Shown: positions 1-11,783 of the stretch, piece by piece
Position numbering within the stretch: position 1 is the first letter of the stretch
How the letters are laid out: every line of letters starts with the position of its first letter
Source of the DNA: Sambucus nigra
Taxonomy: Eukaryota; Streptophyta; Magnoliopsida; Dipsacales; Adoxaceae
Direction: 5' to 3'
Assembly (NCBI GenBank): GCA_949130495.1
Contig: OX422208.1
Coordinates: forward strand, 396,512,561-396,576,560
Length of the DNA stretch: 64,000 nt
Translations under genes and position numbers: made by a program
The notes under the pieces: generated by a model
Database searches by the model: none
Told to the model about the DNA's origin: nothing
The model's input: only the letters and a program-made list of their open reading frames with translations

Positions 1-1985
1 GAAGCCCTTATACTTTTGACTCACTTGAGTCTATATTGTATAAGTGCTCATTTAGTTTGGAAATTGTGACAAAATTGTGTCCTAACTAGAATCCAAAGAA
101 CCTCAGAAGTTGGTTTGCTACTTCATATCTCTATCTTGCTTTGATCAAGAACCTATTGCCAACACTCACACACAGTGGAATTCATTTATTGCATATCATA
201 TTGCATAATAATGTGTGTACATATGTTGAGTGTGTTTAAATCCCTAAATTGTACTTTTAATAATTTTTTGGGATTTTTTAAACATTTTTTTAAATTAGGT
301 TTTCTTAATTAAAACTTAGTTTAAAAGTTTCTGGGGTTAATTTGTAAATATCATTTGTTGATTATATTGGCTTAATGTTACCTTGGGTAGAATTCGAAAG
401 CGGAGTAAACTTGAGGGTGTGGTTTTAATTAACTTTGGACGCGCGTTTGTTACCCTGTTATTGACCAACACCTGTCCTCATCTGATTGGTTGAAGTTGTG
501 CTTCTTTACTGAGTTTAAACAGCGTGTGTTCCTAGCCCTTGGATCATTAGCTATCAATGATCTGCATGTTATCTTGGTGAATCCCAGTACAACTCTTTAG
601 ACCAATCAGGATTTGTTTTATCACCGCCTTATTAGAACCCTACGATCTAAGTCAATTTGGCTTGACTTAATCCAGGCCCTTGGTTTTGAGCCTGCCTCTC
701 GAACCTTCTCCTCACCCTATAAAAGGGACCCTTCTCTCAGACTTCGAAGACTTTTGCCATTTTCATTTCCTCTGAGAAATTGAGAGAGTAGAGAGAGAAG
801 AGAGAAAACAGAGAGAGTTAGAAACCCTAACCCTATTCGTCAAACCTCTTCCATCCAAACTCAAACACTTATTCAAATACCTCCATATCCAAAACACTTC
901 TCTGAGTGTTCTTGAGAGTTTGAAAGTTTGAGTTGAGTTTGTTTTTGTTGCTGTAACCTCGTGTTCACTTGATCTTGTTTTCAACTTAAACGTTTTACTC
1001 AGATCTACTTTCTGATTTCATAGAAATTTCAGATCTGAGTTATTAATGTTACATTACACTTAGTTTCATTTTATTTCTCATCTTGAGAAAAATATTGTTG
1101 AATATTTTCTTTAAAACGTTTGCTTACTTTGAAATCAACAATAAATGTTTTCTGTTTCTAGTTCTTGTAAAAATAAACCTTTGACCTAGTTTGGAATCTC
1201 ACTTGGAGGTTTTCAATCTCAAAAAGTTTCTCTAAATTATGAGATTGATTAAGACCTTGTCTGTCTTCCTAGCAAGGTATCCGTGGATTCTGGGAATGAT
1301 TTAAAGGTCAAATAAGGTGAAAAGTTTTGTAAGAAGAAAGAAAAAGAAAATATCACAGCATATAGTGTTATTGTAATTTGTTAGGACTGTTTGTACTTAA
1401 TAAGTGTGTGTGTGAGCATGCATGTGTTAGAAAGCACCTTCACAAACACTTTCACCCTACAACACGAAAAGTGTTGGTAATAAGATCTTGAGAACAAAGA
1501 GTCGACGTAAAGTGCTGGAACAAATCAGAAGTTAACAAACTGAGAGAACTACATCTACAATCAGAACTGCAGAGAAGTTTAAGGACGCCAGAGGGTACAT
1601 TCCTAAACTTATATAGGACTGAGTTGTTTGCATGTTAGTTATATAGTTTGTAACTCATATATTTATTTTAGTGGATTTTTCATTTTACTCCGTAGAGGGA
1701 GTCGTGGATGTTTCCTCAATTGGTGAGGTTTTACCACGTAAAAAACATCGTGAAGATAATATTTCTACATCTCCTCATCTCATTCTTGATTGTGCTGAGT
1801 TTAAGATTTTTAAACTACTTTATAAACCTGTTATTCAATTCTTGAATAGATCTCGTACATACTGATTTATTAAACACATCTTGTGTTCAAATAGTTTGGT
1901 TTTTACGAAAAGAGTTTCTTAAAAAAACAGATCGGAGTTACTTAAATAGTTTATTTTTAATAAACGGATTTAGTAACATTTTTCA
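1..1985 (+). mobile_element. Long LTR, copy 1 (window begins inside its first bases)
   Basis: This stretch is homologous over its whole length, in inverted orientation, to the solo LTR at 34348-36365. Shared landmarks are the start GAAGCCCTTATACTTTTGAC, a pyrimidine/purine-rich leader near 780-830 and the end at TTTTTCA (1985). The other copy begins TGAAGCCC, so only the first T appears to be missing here. A TATA-like box lies at 718. No primer-binding site or polypurine tract follows the 3' end, so this is either another solo LTR or a 3' LTR. The left target duplication is outside the window and cannot be tested. The small ORFs inside are not genes. Confidence 0.75.
718..724 (+). promoter_or_regulatory. 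TATA box of LTR copy 1
   Basis: TATAAAA within CACCCTATAAAAGGGACC, followed about 50 bases later by a GA-rich leader. The position inside the LTR fits the U3/R promoter of a retrotransposon. The sister LTR has TTTAAATA at the equivalent place (near 35641), so it is less canonical there. Confidence 0.5.
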
Positions 1986-2095
1986 TACCTCTCTTTCTAT
2001 ATATATTATATATATAGGTGTCCAGACACAGGGACACCTGGATGACGATTCCTTCGAGTCAGACGTCTGCTGCAGCAGCTGTGGATGCATGCAGG

Positions 2096-5095
2096 TGTAA
2101 CAACCCTCGATTCTGGGAGGCTCATTTTATACTTATTATACCGCATAAGGTAATTATATAAAATGTGGGGACTGGAGTAAATATTAATTGAATGAGTTGG
2201 AAGTTAATATTTACTAGATGATGCATATTTACTGTATGTGAAAGTAAATATCATCAGGTTGCATGTTTATAGTGTCACGTATTTAAAATGACATTATGGT
2301 TAAAATAAGATTTGGAACTGGAAATAATTTATAAAATTTCCGGATGCCAATTTAGAGGGTGTAGTTAGTCTCGGAATGTCCGAGACAGTCAAAATAAGTG
2401 CCATATTGTATTTTTGGGTTTCGGGCACTTTTACCTGGTTTTAAGGCAAACGCGTATTGGGAGTCTTATTAATGAAGTATTAACCACTTAGGTTGGAGAC
2501 TTTAGACTTAAGCCCCGATTTTAGTCTTCCAAATCCCCTAATTACCCCATTTTATGTCTTAAACATAGAGAGAAAAGGAGAGAAAGATAGAGGAAGAGAA
2601 ATAATGGAGAAAGAAGAGAAAATGGAGATTGAAGATGGGAGATTGCTTCTACCACCAAGAAATCTGAAATCTCAACTCTAAGGCAAGTTATCTACTTTCT
2701 AATATGTGATTTAAGATGAATAATTTTTATGATATTTATGTATATTCATTTGGAGATCAAAAATGGAATTTACGGGATTTAAACCCTAATCTTAGTTTTG
2801 ATGATGAAATTTTGGGTTATAGTTGTTATAAATCATGTAGGATGAATTTGGGGTAGATAAATATTGTTGGTTGTGTGTAAAATGGAAAAGATTTGGGGTT
2901 TGGAGAAATTAGGGTTCAAAACCCTACGTAGCCATTCTTGGCCAAATCGCAGGGGCAAATCGATTCGGCCCTAGGGCGAATCGATTCGCTAAGGGTTCAT
3001 CCTACAGGTCTGCAAACCCGAATTGGTTTGGGTTAAGGCCGAATCGATTCGGCTGAGGCAGAATGTTGGATTTGTCATCCGAATCGATTCTCTTTTGGGC
3101 GAATCGATTCGCTGCTTGGGGAGAATCAATTCGGCCCTTGGACGAATCGATTCGAAATCAGGTTGTTTTTAAGTTGTTTTTCTAACTCAATTTTTATCCA
3201 TTTTCTTTAAGTCTAGGGCCTAGGAACCTTCTTTAATGAAGTAAACTAAGTGTCCTAGAGTTTTAAGTGAGTTAGTTACTTTCCCTACACTAGGAATGGG
3301 TTATGTGGGGACTTTTCCGGGGTTATGCCTATTGATGATAGGGCATTCTTTCTTTTTAGTAATTAGTGTAAAACTAGGAGATATAGTGTTATGGTTGGGA
3401 GACCTTAGAAGCTCAATTGAGTTATTTTAGTTTTGATGGTTTATATTACCACCCCCAAAAGAATGTTGGGAGATATTAGAAGCTCGATTGAGCTATGTTA
3501 ACCTTGGTGGTTCATAATAGCACCATAAAGGTGAGTTTGGAGAATAAATTGAAAGTTCATTCATTTCTTTGAAAGATGATAATCTTGGGGTTTTAAAATA
3601 ACACTCTAAAATGTTTGGAGATAATAAAGAGTTTATTTACTCCTTTGAGGTTGTAGTGTCGATATAAGCTATCGTATGGCTCCGGATAATAAGTTATATT
3701 ATTTACAAAAAGTAAATGGTAATGGTTTCGGATAAAATGAAACATATACATGGAAATGGTATTGATTTTTGTAAATGATAATTTACGTAATCATGAAACC
3801 GGTAAATGATGATTTACTTGATTTTGAAAATGATAAATAAAATGGTTTAAACACACCTCTCTAAATGACATCATAAGGGAAGTCCGCGCGTAAGGTGAAG
3901 CCCCTTGGCTAATGAATGCAGGGTGGATATAGTCCTAGGCCATGTGAACGTTTGTGTTGTATATTTTCTGCGATGGGTAGGAGATTCTAGGTGTGGTCTT
4001 GACTATCCCGCAGGCACATGGCCGCTTCCCGACGTCTTGTGTTATAGGTGACCAGGTTGTCTTATGATAGGCCCTGGAAGATGATGGTCATTTAGGGGCG
4101 TGCACGGTGGGGAAACCCGGATGGGCGGTCTTAGAATCGTTATATGTATATAAATATGACTATTCTAACATTAAGTGGGACTTGATGGATTATATGCCAC
4201 AAAGAGCATAATGGAAGTGCCATAAAGAGCACATATAAATGCCACAAAGAGCATTTGAATATGATTATTTTCCTGATAAGGAAAGGATTTTTACAAAACG
4301 TAAAAGTGAGATAAAAATGCCATAAAGAGCATAACATTGTGATTTTACATATATTTCTTGTTAAGGAAAAAGATATATGAGATAATTGGTACACATGATA
4401 AGTTTTCAGATTAATGTTATTTGTTTTATCTTCCTGCTTAGTTTATGTTTTAAATTGTGTAGTTAGATAGTTATATCTCTCATCATGATTTATCATTCAT
4501 AACTGTCATACACTTTATTCATCTGGTAATCCTATAGAACCGGGCCCTGACCCGTTTACATTTCTTGTTGCATATGCATCTTGTCTCCGCTCAGGTACTC
4601 CGCCGCAAGGATGCCTGATTTGAATTCTTATTTCGATGTCCTCGGCGAGCCGTGATGCATTGCGGATATTACGGGATACATTTGGTATAGACATTTTCAT
4701 TTTTGTACTCTAGTTAAGATCAAGTCTTTTATTCGGGCGAGAGGCCCAAGCTTTTGTAAATGTCTAATGAAATGTATTTCATAAATTATTGAGTTTGTTT
4801 AAATGTCGTTATAAAGTTGATTGACCGGCAGCACATTCGGTCCTTTTATTGTATTCTTGTTATTATTAGCTATATATGTCTTGGGGTTTCCCCTATCTTT
4901 TCAGGAATTGGGTTGTCTAAATTCTTTCCTTAACTTTAAAAATAAAATTTTTGGCAACCCGTTTTCTGAAATATTGGGTGGTTATCCTGGATACTCTATA
5001 TTTTATTGTGATGCTGAGAATGATTCCATCTATGATTACTGTTATATTGGAGTATTGGGCTGGCCACCCCTTATTTTGATGAGCGGGTTGTCACA
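2096..5095 (+). mobile_element. Solo LTR, 3.0 kb, Ty3/gypsy type, 5-bp TSD GCAGG
   Basis: The element starts TGTAACAACCC at 2096 and ends GGGTTGTCACA at 5095. GCAGG lies immediately before (2091-2095) and after (5096-5100), an exact 5-bp target-site duplication. There are no internal domains, primer-binding site or polypurine tract, so this is a solo LTR left by LTR-LTR recombination. TGTAACAACCC-type ends and lengths near 3 kb are usual in plant chromovirus (Tekay/Del-like) LTRs; the lineage is inferred. It holds a cluster of AATCGATTC palindromes (see separate entry). ORFs inside it, including a 150-codon one at 4821, have no recognisable product. Confidence 0.9.
2955..3154. repeat. Cluster of GAATCGATTC palindromes inside the solo LTR
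   Basis: Seven copies of AATCGATTC or a one-base variant occur in about 200 bases, near 2958, 2979, 3042, 3082, 3102, 3124 (GAATCAATTC) and 3145. Most extend to the 10-bp palindrome GAATCGATTC, often with C and G outside. The sequence between copies differs, so this is not a simple tandem repeat. It could be a transcription-factor binding array or a decayed spacer repeat; the sequence alone does not decide. Confidence 0.8.
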
Positions 5096-5489
5096 GCAGG
5101 TTTACTGTAGACGCTTCTATCCTTGTAATCTATATAGGAGGTACTGTATAAAAATTCGGGCTGATAAACCAACTGCATTTATTTATTCTTTTATGCGGAT
5201 TCGATTTGGTTGTATATTGTTAAATAAAGCGTTCGGTTATTTTTTTGTTCATCTCAGTTTCATTTATACATAAACTATGTGAATGTTTTAACTGATTAAA
5301 TTGTTTAAAAGATTACTTAAATAAAAATTTTGACGCTAGCCTAATAGGCTATTAGTAATTAATTTGGTTATCGACAGTGATGCTAAGAATAAACCATATG
5401 CGACTCCTATTTTAATTTGGTACAGGAGTGATTGCCCGATATTTTATTCAGGTGGGGTGTCACAGATACCCTTACTTATTCTATACAAG

Positions 5490-6740
5490 TTCATATTATG
5501 TTTGTAGGTTGAAGGAAATTTTGATTAACGATTTTTATTCTGCAATGACACACAAAAGACAAGATATTAGAGATTATTGTGTTCTTATTTTCAAGTTCTA
5601 CAGATTCCTTAAAAAGTTGAGCATACTCCTTAAATATGTCAAAGTCCACACCTTTACATAATCCAAAGAGGTGTTTATGGTAACATCGACACACGTGGGA
5701 AGAAAATCAAATACCTCCAAATCATTTGAATCCTCCAAATTTTCTAGGCCATAAAAGCCGCGTAGTTATTATTAGGAGTCTTTTGATCGGACTCCGAGTC
5801 ATCATCATCACTAAAAGTGGCATTATATACGTTTTTGCCCCTACCTTGACCCATTTTTATAGGACACTTATTGGAATATTGTCCTTTTACACCAAATGTG
5901 TAACATGTGATGGCACTCCCCCGCCTTAACCAGACTCAAACTTAGGCGGGTATGATTTTTGGTTTCCTTTGACTTGAAACTGCTTATTCCATAACTTGGA
6001 AAATTTCTAAGTAAATAAGGTCGTATCTTATTCCCTAAGATCAAGGGAACTCAACGAAAGATTCTTGTGAGCTTTGATAGGTTCTCTAGGGAGATAGTTC
6101 AAATTCGCCTCAGAGGTTAGAACTAAGCCTACTTATTGATTTACATTCATGGGAGTTTGAAGTAAGGCTCAAAATTTTTTGATGTCATCAACCTTGCCAC
6201 GGAATCTAGTGGGTAGGCATCTAAGAATTTTATCAATGATAATCTTCTCCATGATGATCTTTCCCAAAGTAAACGTCGAATTAACTATGCCACTAAGTTC
6301 ATCATAAAATACGTCAAAAGTTCCGTTCTCCTTCATGGTAAGGATTTCAAAATGGGTGATGAGGTGTTAAATCTTCTCATGCTTCACGATAAAGGTCTCT
6401 CCATATGATGTTTGTAAAACTTCCCATGCCTCCTTTGATGTATAGCATGTCAAATTACTCTTAAACTCGATAACGGTTATGCAATTGAATATTGAATTTA
6501 AACATTTTGTGTTCCATCCATTTTATTTGATGTCTTTCTCATCCCAAGTAGATCGGATTTTGGGGACTTAAACACCATCAATAATAGTAACCGTTGGGTT
6601 CCAACCCATCAAAACACAACTCCATATCCAATCATCATATGGTCCACCTTAAGTATTTTCCAATCGGAATAATTTCTACCTTCAAAAGCAGAAGGTCCAA
6701 AATACGAACCACCCTCCAGATTATAACTAGAAGTTTCACC
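5490..6740 (-). pseudogene. Degenerate Ty1/copia gag (UBN2-type)
   Basis: The minus strand reads, with several stops and shifts, the typical copia Gag order. There is an N-terminal motif like EGRNYSDWK near 6690, and the central UBN2-like segment includes SKEAWEVLQTSYGET near 6440. Next come FDVFYDELSGIVNSTF near 6310 and ILRCLPTRFRGKV near 6210. A CCHC zinc knuckle near 5865-5910 has decayed: its second Cys is Phe and its His is Gln. Gag would have packaged element RNA. No LTRs or pol belonging to it are seen, so it is an isolated relic. Confidence 0.65.
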
Positions 6741-7267
6741 CTAGGGTGTTAAATCTAAAATAATAAGACCCACTTTTATAGCATTTGAGAGTGCAAGATC
6801 TCGACTTTAGCTACGCAAATAAAATTAACTTGCCGATTGAGGCATAATTATACTTCAAAATTAATAAATAGGTTAAAAGAATCCTAAAATTCTATGTGAC
6901 GAAAATGTTTTATCAATAAAAGAATCTAATGAATTTTATCTTCAAATTAAGACAATTATTTTAACAAACGGAAAGATAAAATAATTCACATGACACTGGA
7001 TGTACAAGGAAAAATCCACCATCGGGAAAAAAAACTCGAAACCTCAAACGTACAATGGTAGAGTACTAAAAATAAAATATGATTTTACAATCAAACAACG
7101 CACTAATCGACTATCAACTCTTTCCCGCCATATCCTTCGAACATAGAGCCAAAATTTGGAGAAATCTACACAACCGCGATCTATTTTGTACTCCTAAAAT
7201 ATCTTTAAGTATTATGCCAACAAAAAATTCATTTGAAGTGGATGAGAACTTTGTTCCAAAGGCAAAC
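6741..7267. other. No recognisable feature
   Basis: AT-rich sequence between the copia gag relic and the next LTR. I see no ORF with recognisable motifs and no clear terminal repeats. Confidence 0.4.
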
Positions 7268-8625
7268 TGTAACACCCCGCGTGCCGGAGAGGACACGCGG
7301 CGTGCTACTATGATAAAACTTAACTAAATCAATCAATCAACAAGTATATAGCATCTAAATTTCCATAGTTTAAATGAAATAAATCCACAATTTCTATTCC
7401 CACAAAAAAATTGCAATAAAGTCTCTCGAATATAAAATTCTCCAACTAAACATTTCACCACTAATTATTACATCAAAAATAAATCTTCCAATCCAAACTC
7501 TAAAAAAATTCTCCAAAATATGCCATAGCGTCCCAATCCATGCTAACCTGCCAACTAAAAGAAAATACGGGGAAGTACACAATATGACACGAATAGATGC
7601 TCAAAAATAATTAGCACGATGAATAAATCGCAAAAATACGAATCCTCGTATACAAATCAAATGCAATACTCAAGCATTATATCAATATTGATTTCTCAAC
7701 AACACATCAATGAGTCACCAGGTCTCACCTCACTGCGCTTATGCATTCTTAAGCATATTCGAATTTTGGACTATTGGCGGGTGCCCATTCTCCATGTTGT
7801 ATTAATATATCATGACACGATGCTCAAATCACAATATAATATATCACAATGAATCAATATTTAGATTCCAACAATTTTCTCAGATTTCAAAGAATATCAC
7901 AATTCAATATGAGTGTAATCGACATGGAAATCAAAACTGAATGCTCTCGAGAGAATTTCGGAGCATATTGTGTAAGTCTCGTACCTCAAAATCATCACGT
8001 CAATCATCACATAATTTTAGCCTCAAAATTTGATCGCACCATCACGTTCCTCTCGCGAAAATAATCAAATCTCGTTCTAGCCCAAACTCGAGAAAACACC
8101 AAATAAGCCTTCTAATTTAAGGTTGAAATCTTGAATAAGTTTGGGGCTATGGTTTGTAGATGAAAGGGAGTAATTTTGGAGAGGTCTTCTAGTTGAAAAG
8201 TTTGAGAAAAAATTATTTTAAAAGTCCATCCACGAATTAGTTGTGATATATAAAGGATTAAGAGTTTGATTAAGAAAAGAGTTTTAATCAAATACAAACA
8301 CTCGAAAAATCATTACAAATGATCAAATCGTCAAAATGGCTTGAAATCTTAGTATGTTGTAGCAAACGGCGAAATAGGACTTCTGTGAAAAATTCAGCTT
8401 GATCGGACGGTGCCCTCCTTAGCTCGGATCCTCCCCCGATTTTTGTACAAAAAGTTACAATTTCCAAATTTTAATCCCGATTTAAATTCCACTTAAAACC
8501 TTATTTTTATATATAAAAACCAACATATTTAATTATTAAAAATAATTAAATCCAAAATTTTATTTTTCTCGAATTTTTCAAAAATAGTTTAAAAATACCT
8601 ATTTAAAAAAATCGGGGTTGTTATA
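7268..8625 (+). mobile_element. LTR of a Tekay-like family (probable solo LTR)
   Basis: The element starts TGTAACACCCCGCGTGCCGG at 7268 and ends ATCGGGGTTGTTATA at 8625, where a terminal CA has probably decayed. It is homologous in inverted orientation to 15008-16280: both share GAGCATCTAAATTTCC-like sequence near the start, a segment around 8140-8160 (GGGGCTATGGTTTGTAGATG), and TTCCACTTAAAACCTTATTT near the end. The left 5-mer CAAAC and right 5-mer GTAAC match at only three positions, so a target duplication is doubtful. No coding region is present. Confidence 0.65.
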
Positions 8626-10254
8626 GTAACCACATACTATAACTAGTATGTGTGAGGATATCCTATAATTGAAAAGATATAGTAAAATGATGGTTACTCT
8701 AAAAAAACACAAGTGTATCAAGCTTCAACGAAATACATACTCAAGAAGAAATTATATTTGTAAAATGACTTGTTAAAAATAGTTTGAGTACAAAATTCTT
8801 ACATTCAAGGATTCAAGCATGAATCAAAAAGATTTAAATACACACAGGAGATTAACTATGAAAAAATTACTTCTTTGAAAAGTCGAATATTTTCTCTCTT
8901 CTTTTCTTAAAAAAGTTCATTTCTAAATCAACATGGAAGGAGGGGGCAACCAAGAGTATGTATGGGGATTGTGTATGAAATCGAGCGGGATAACACTCAA
9001 GAGGAGCAACCTAATTGTCTTTGGAACAATATTTATTAGCAACCAACAAAGCTTGTGTTTGGGCATAACTTCTGATCAGATCAAAACGGAAAGGCCTCAA
9101 AAAGGTGTCAAATTTGATGGACTTGCGGGTCGTTTCGCTACAGCAGTGCCATTGTTTGTTTGCATAATATATTAGTAACTAAGGTCACTCTTGCAACCAG
9201 ATTTGACATGTGGGTAACTTTCATTCGCGGCCAGCCTGATAACTGTTGCACAAACGTGAAGTCGTATTTCATTGAAGTAAGAAACAATGAATGGGATCAC
9301 ACAAATAACCAGATATTTACACCAACATAGTTTCCAAAGTCGCGATCAGCGAACCAGACTTTTCGATGACGTGAAATCCTGTTTCGTCGTAGAAATCTGT
9401 CAGGGAACCAAGTCGCAGATGGAAATAGAAGTTGTCATGCTTTAGAATTTTCACAAAACATAGAATATTCTCTTGTTCAATGAAAGGAAAGAAAAATTTG
9501 AAATAAAAAAAGGTGCATTTCACAAAGTTAAGTTTTTATATAGGAAGAGTATAGCATCTTGTATTTCGAAATCTCAAAAAGGACCACAATGCTAAAAAAT
9601 AAGATTTTCCAATTATGAAAAGTAATTTTAACCAAGGATGAATCTAAGTTCACTAGACAGTATACATTTATCGTAAGTGATTAACTCGAGTAATGGAATG
9701 ATTGATTTGATATGAGTTTGATCAAGATTTCCAGAGACCTCTTGGACTAGACTTAATGTGTATTTTTTAAAATGGAATTAGACAATTCAAACATCATGGG
9801 GCACATGAGTATATTATACTCTTATAAATGTCATAATGTAATATCAATATATGAGTTTTCACATATATGGTCACTTTCAGATGTGAATAGTGTCATATAA
9901 TTTCATTATTTATTAACTCGAGCATATCAACTTTTCATTATATATTTATATAAGGACTTTTGATATAGTGACATAATTATTTGAAAAGATTAATAGAAAA
10001 TAGATAACTAAATAGTATGTCATAGTGCATACTAGAACAATAATTTTACTATAAGAATTTTTATATAATGTCACTGTTAAAACTGAATAATGTCATTAAA
10101 TGTCACTATTCAATTCTCATTAGTTTTTTATAAACTAAAAAAATTGATATTCATCAACTATTCCTATTATGACTTCTAATTTATAAGATAATACTAGGTC
10201 ACGATTTCACTTAATTATGATTTTCAAGTGTACAATAGATTTATGTTTTAAACT

Positions 10255-10264
<10 letters not shown>
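8626..10264. other. Gene-free AT-rich region
   Basis: No coding region is recognisable. The part from about 9830 to 10340 has scattered AGTGACAT / ATGTCACT motifs in both orientations, which might be the subterminal motifs of a decayed DNA transposon, but I could not define ends. Confidence 0.35.

Positions 10265-10324
<60 letters not shown>
10265..10324. repeat. (TG)30 microsatellite
   Basis: Sixty bases of uninterrupted TG, preceded by a short TA run (from about 10256). A perfect array this long is usually length-polymorphic. Confidence 0.97.
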
Positions 10325-10325
<1 letters not shown>

Positions 10326-10546
10326 AATGATTACTTAGTGACATTTATTAGATCAAAATGGTAAAATTCTCTGAATTAGTTATATTCATTGCATTTAGAA
10401 GATGAAAAACTTTGTATTTTACTCGTAGTTCATTATTATGAAGAAAATAAGTTTGAAATTACAAGGAAGAACCAATCAAAGAAGTAAAATATGAAATTAT
10501 TGATTGAAAACAATGATACATTGATTCGAATAAAAATCTGGATGAA

Positions 10547-11247
10547 TGTTGCTAATCCGACTCCTTGGATATTCAATGTTTGTTAGGCTTATTATATAAA
10601 TTCTACTAATTCCTTAATATGGGTGATGATAGAGAATACTAAGAGTGGTTTGGTTCATGAAAGGGTACTCGTAATACTAAGATTCAATGTCTTTTAAGAT
10701 GGTTGATCAAAGGACATATTTTATTTATTATGGATATAATGACTCTTGGATATCTACACTAATGAACGATAGAGATCATGTGATCATTGGAGATATTGTT
10801 CCTCTCAATGCCTATAAATAAGTGAATAATTTCAACCATTCAAACACACTGAAAATAGCAACATAAAGAAACTAGGATAAGAAAAATAAACACCAAATCT
10901 CCGTGTCTAAATTTTGGATTAAAGAGGAAGGTTATTTTTCACCAATTCTCAAGTGTGAATTTTGAATTATAAATAAATGAAGTTCTTACAAAATCAATTC
11001 TCATTCAAAATGGATCATGGTAAACTTTATTGTTCCTTTAGTTAGGCATATATATGTTTTTTGTATTAGTGAGGGAATAAAGAGAGTAATAGGCATATAT
11101 TTATGATAATCATGTTGAATCATGGTCCTAAAGTTTAATTATCTATCACATAACAGTTGCATGCTAAAAAAATATTACATGAACCACTAATTAATCCATG
11201 AATCATATGTGTAGCCCCATGCTTAAAATGTTAATTATGCGATTACA
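10547..11247 (+). mobile_element. Copia-like 5' LTR
   Basis: The proposed LTR runs from TGTTGCTAATCC (10547) to GCGATTACA (11247), with a TATA box (TATAAATA, 10813-10820) in the middle. A primer-binding-site-like sequence follows two bases after its end. The right end is well supported by that site. The left end is inferred from the TG start and the inverted similarity of TGTTGCTAATC to GCGATTACA. No partner LTR was found. Confidence 0.5.
10813..10820 (+). promoter_or_regulatory. TATA box in copia-like LTR
   Basis: TATAAATA in the context GCCTATAAATAAGTG, about 430 bases before the LTR end. This is a usual place for the U3/R promoter. Confidence 0.45.
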
Positions 11248-11249
11248 TG

Positions 11250-11261
11250 TGGTATCAGATC
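11250..11261 (+). other. Primer-binding site (tRNA-Met type)
   Basis: TGGTATCAGATC matches the plant initiator tRNA-Met primer-binding sequence TGGTATCAGAGC except at one base, and lies two bases after the copia-like LTR. It would have primed minus-strand DNA synthesis in the sense orientation of this element. Confidence 0.6.
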
Positions 11262-11771
11262 ACTTACTTTATGTTAGGATCGTATGATTAATAATTAATT
11301 TTTGTCTATGAAATATCTAAGGTCATTAAATTTTACAAGGCATCATGTAATTTGCAAGTGTGTGTATATATCCCATGAATATATGATTTTTGCTCATCCT
11401 ATGGATTAAATATTGGAATCGTAGTTTGTTAAAGATGAATATACTTTTGATCTTAATCCACTTGAAATGTTCAATGGTTCTTTAAGAAAGTGATGTTTCA
11501 TTCTCTATACATGAAAGTAAACAGATAAATTGGTAAATTTGTGAAAGCATAAAAAGGCTATGTTATGTTATAAGCCTCCTGATAGTTTTAACTCGGTGCT
11601 TTGAGATAAAACTTCTAGATTTTGTCTTTCATTAGTGCATTTGACCATTGGCCATCATTCTTAAGATGGGATTGTTGGTTTTCAAAGGACACATTATCTT
11701 AATTTGACAAAATTAAAAATTAAAATTGGTTTTTTAAGCTATACCGATCCTAATGATACTAGAACCTGGAT
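11262..11771 (+). pseudogene. 5' internal fragment of copia-like element
   Basis: Continues from the primer-binding site. Around 11430-11600 the plus strand gives short readable pieces (NPLEMFNGSLRK, CYKPPDSFNSVL) that resemble the start of a copia Gag, with stops between them. The element is cut off where the minus-strand LTR element begins (PBS at 11772). The Gag reading is tentative. Confidence 0.35.
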
Positions 11772-11783
11772 GCTCTGATACTA
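11772..11783 (-). other. Primer-binding site of the minus-strand LTR element
   Basis: On the minus strand TAGTATCAGAGC (one mismatch to the tRNA-Met primer-binding consensus) follows two bases after the LTR end GGGGGTTGTTACA. This fixes the orientation of the LTR at 11786-17376 as minus and identifies it as a 5' LTR. The internal region that should continue to the left is missing. Confidence 0.75.

Larger units (their letters stand above)
1986..5464 (-). mobile_element. Older LTR remnant split by a solo LTR
   Basis: Flanking pieces 1986-2095 and 5101-5464 become contiguous when the solo LTR at 2096-5095 is removed. On the minus strand the right end reads TGTGACACCCCACC from 5464, a typical plant Ty3/gypsy LTR start. 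The other end is not identifiable because LTR copy 1 abuts it at 1985. This therefore looks like an old minus-strand LTR hit by at least one, probably two, later LTR insertions. The outer boundary rests only on the TGTGACACCCC signature. Confidence 0.45.

Noticed and set aside
4821..5273. 150-codon plus-strand ORF with hydrophobic N-terminus
   Set aside because: It runs across the end of the solo LTR and its TSD, has no recognisable domain, and its reading frame is explained by low stop density by chance.
9317..9523. 68-codon minus-strand ORF in the gene-free region
   Set aside because: No recognisable motif and no supporting splice or promoter signals.
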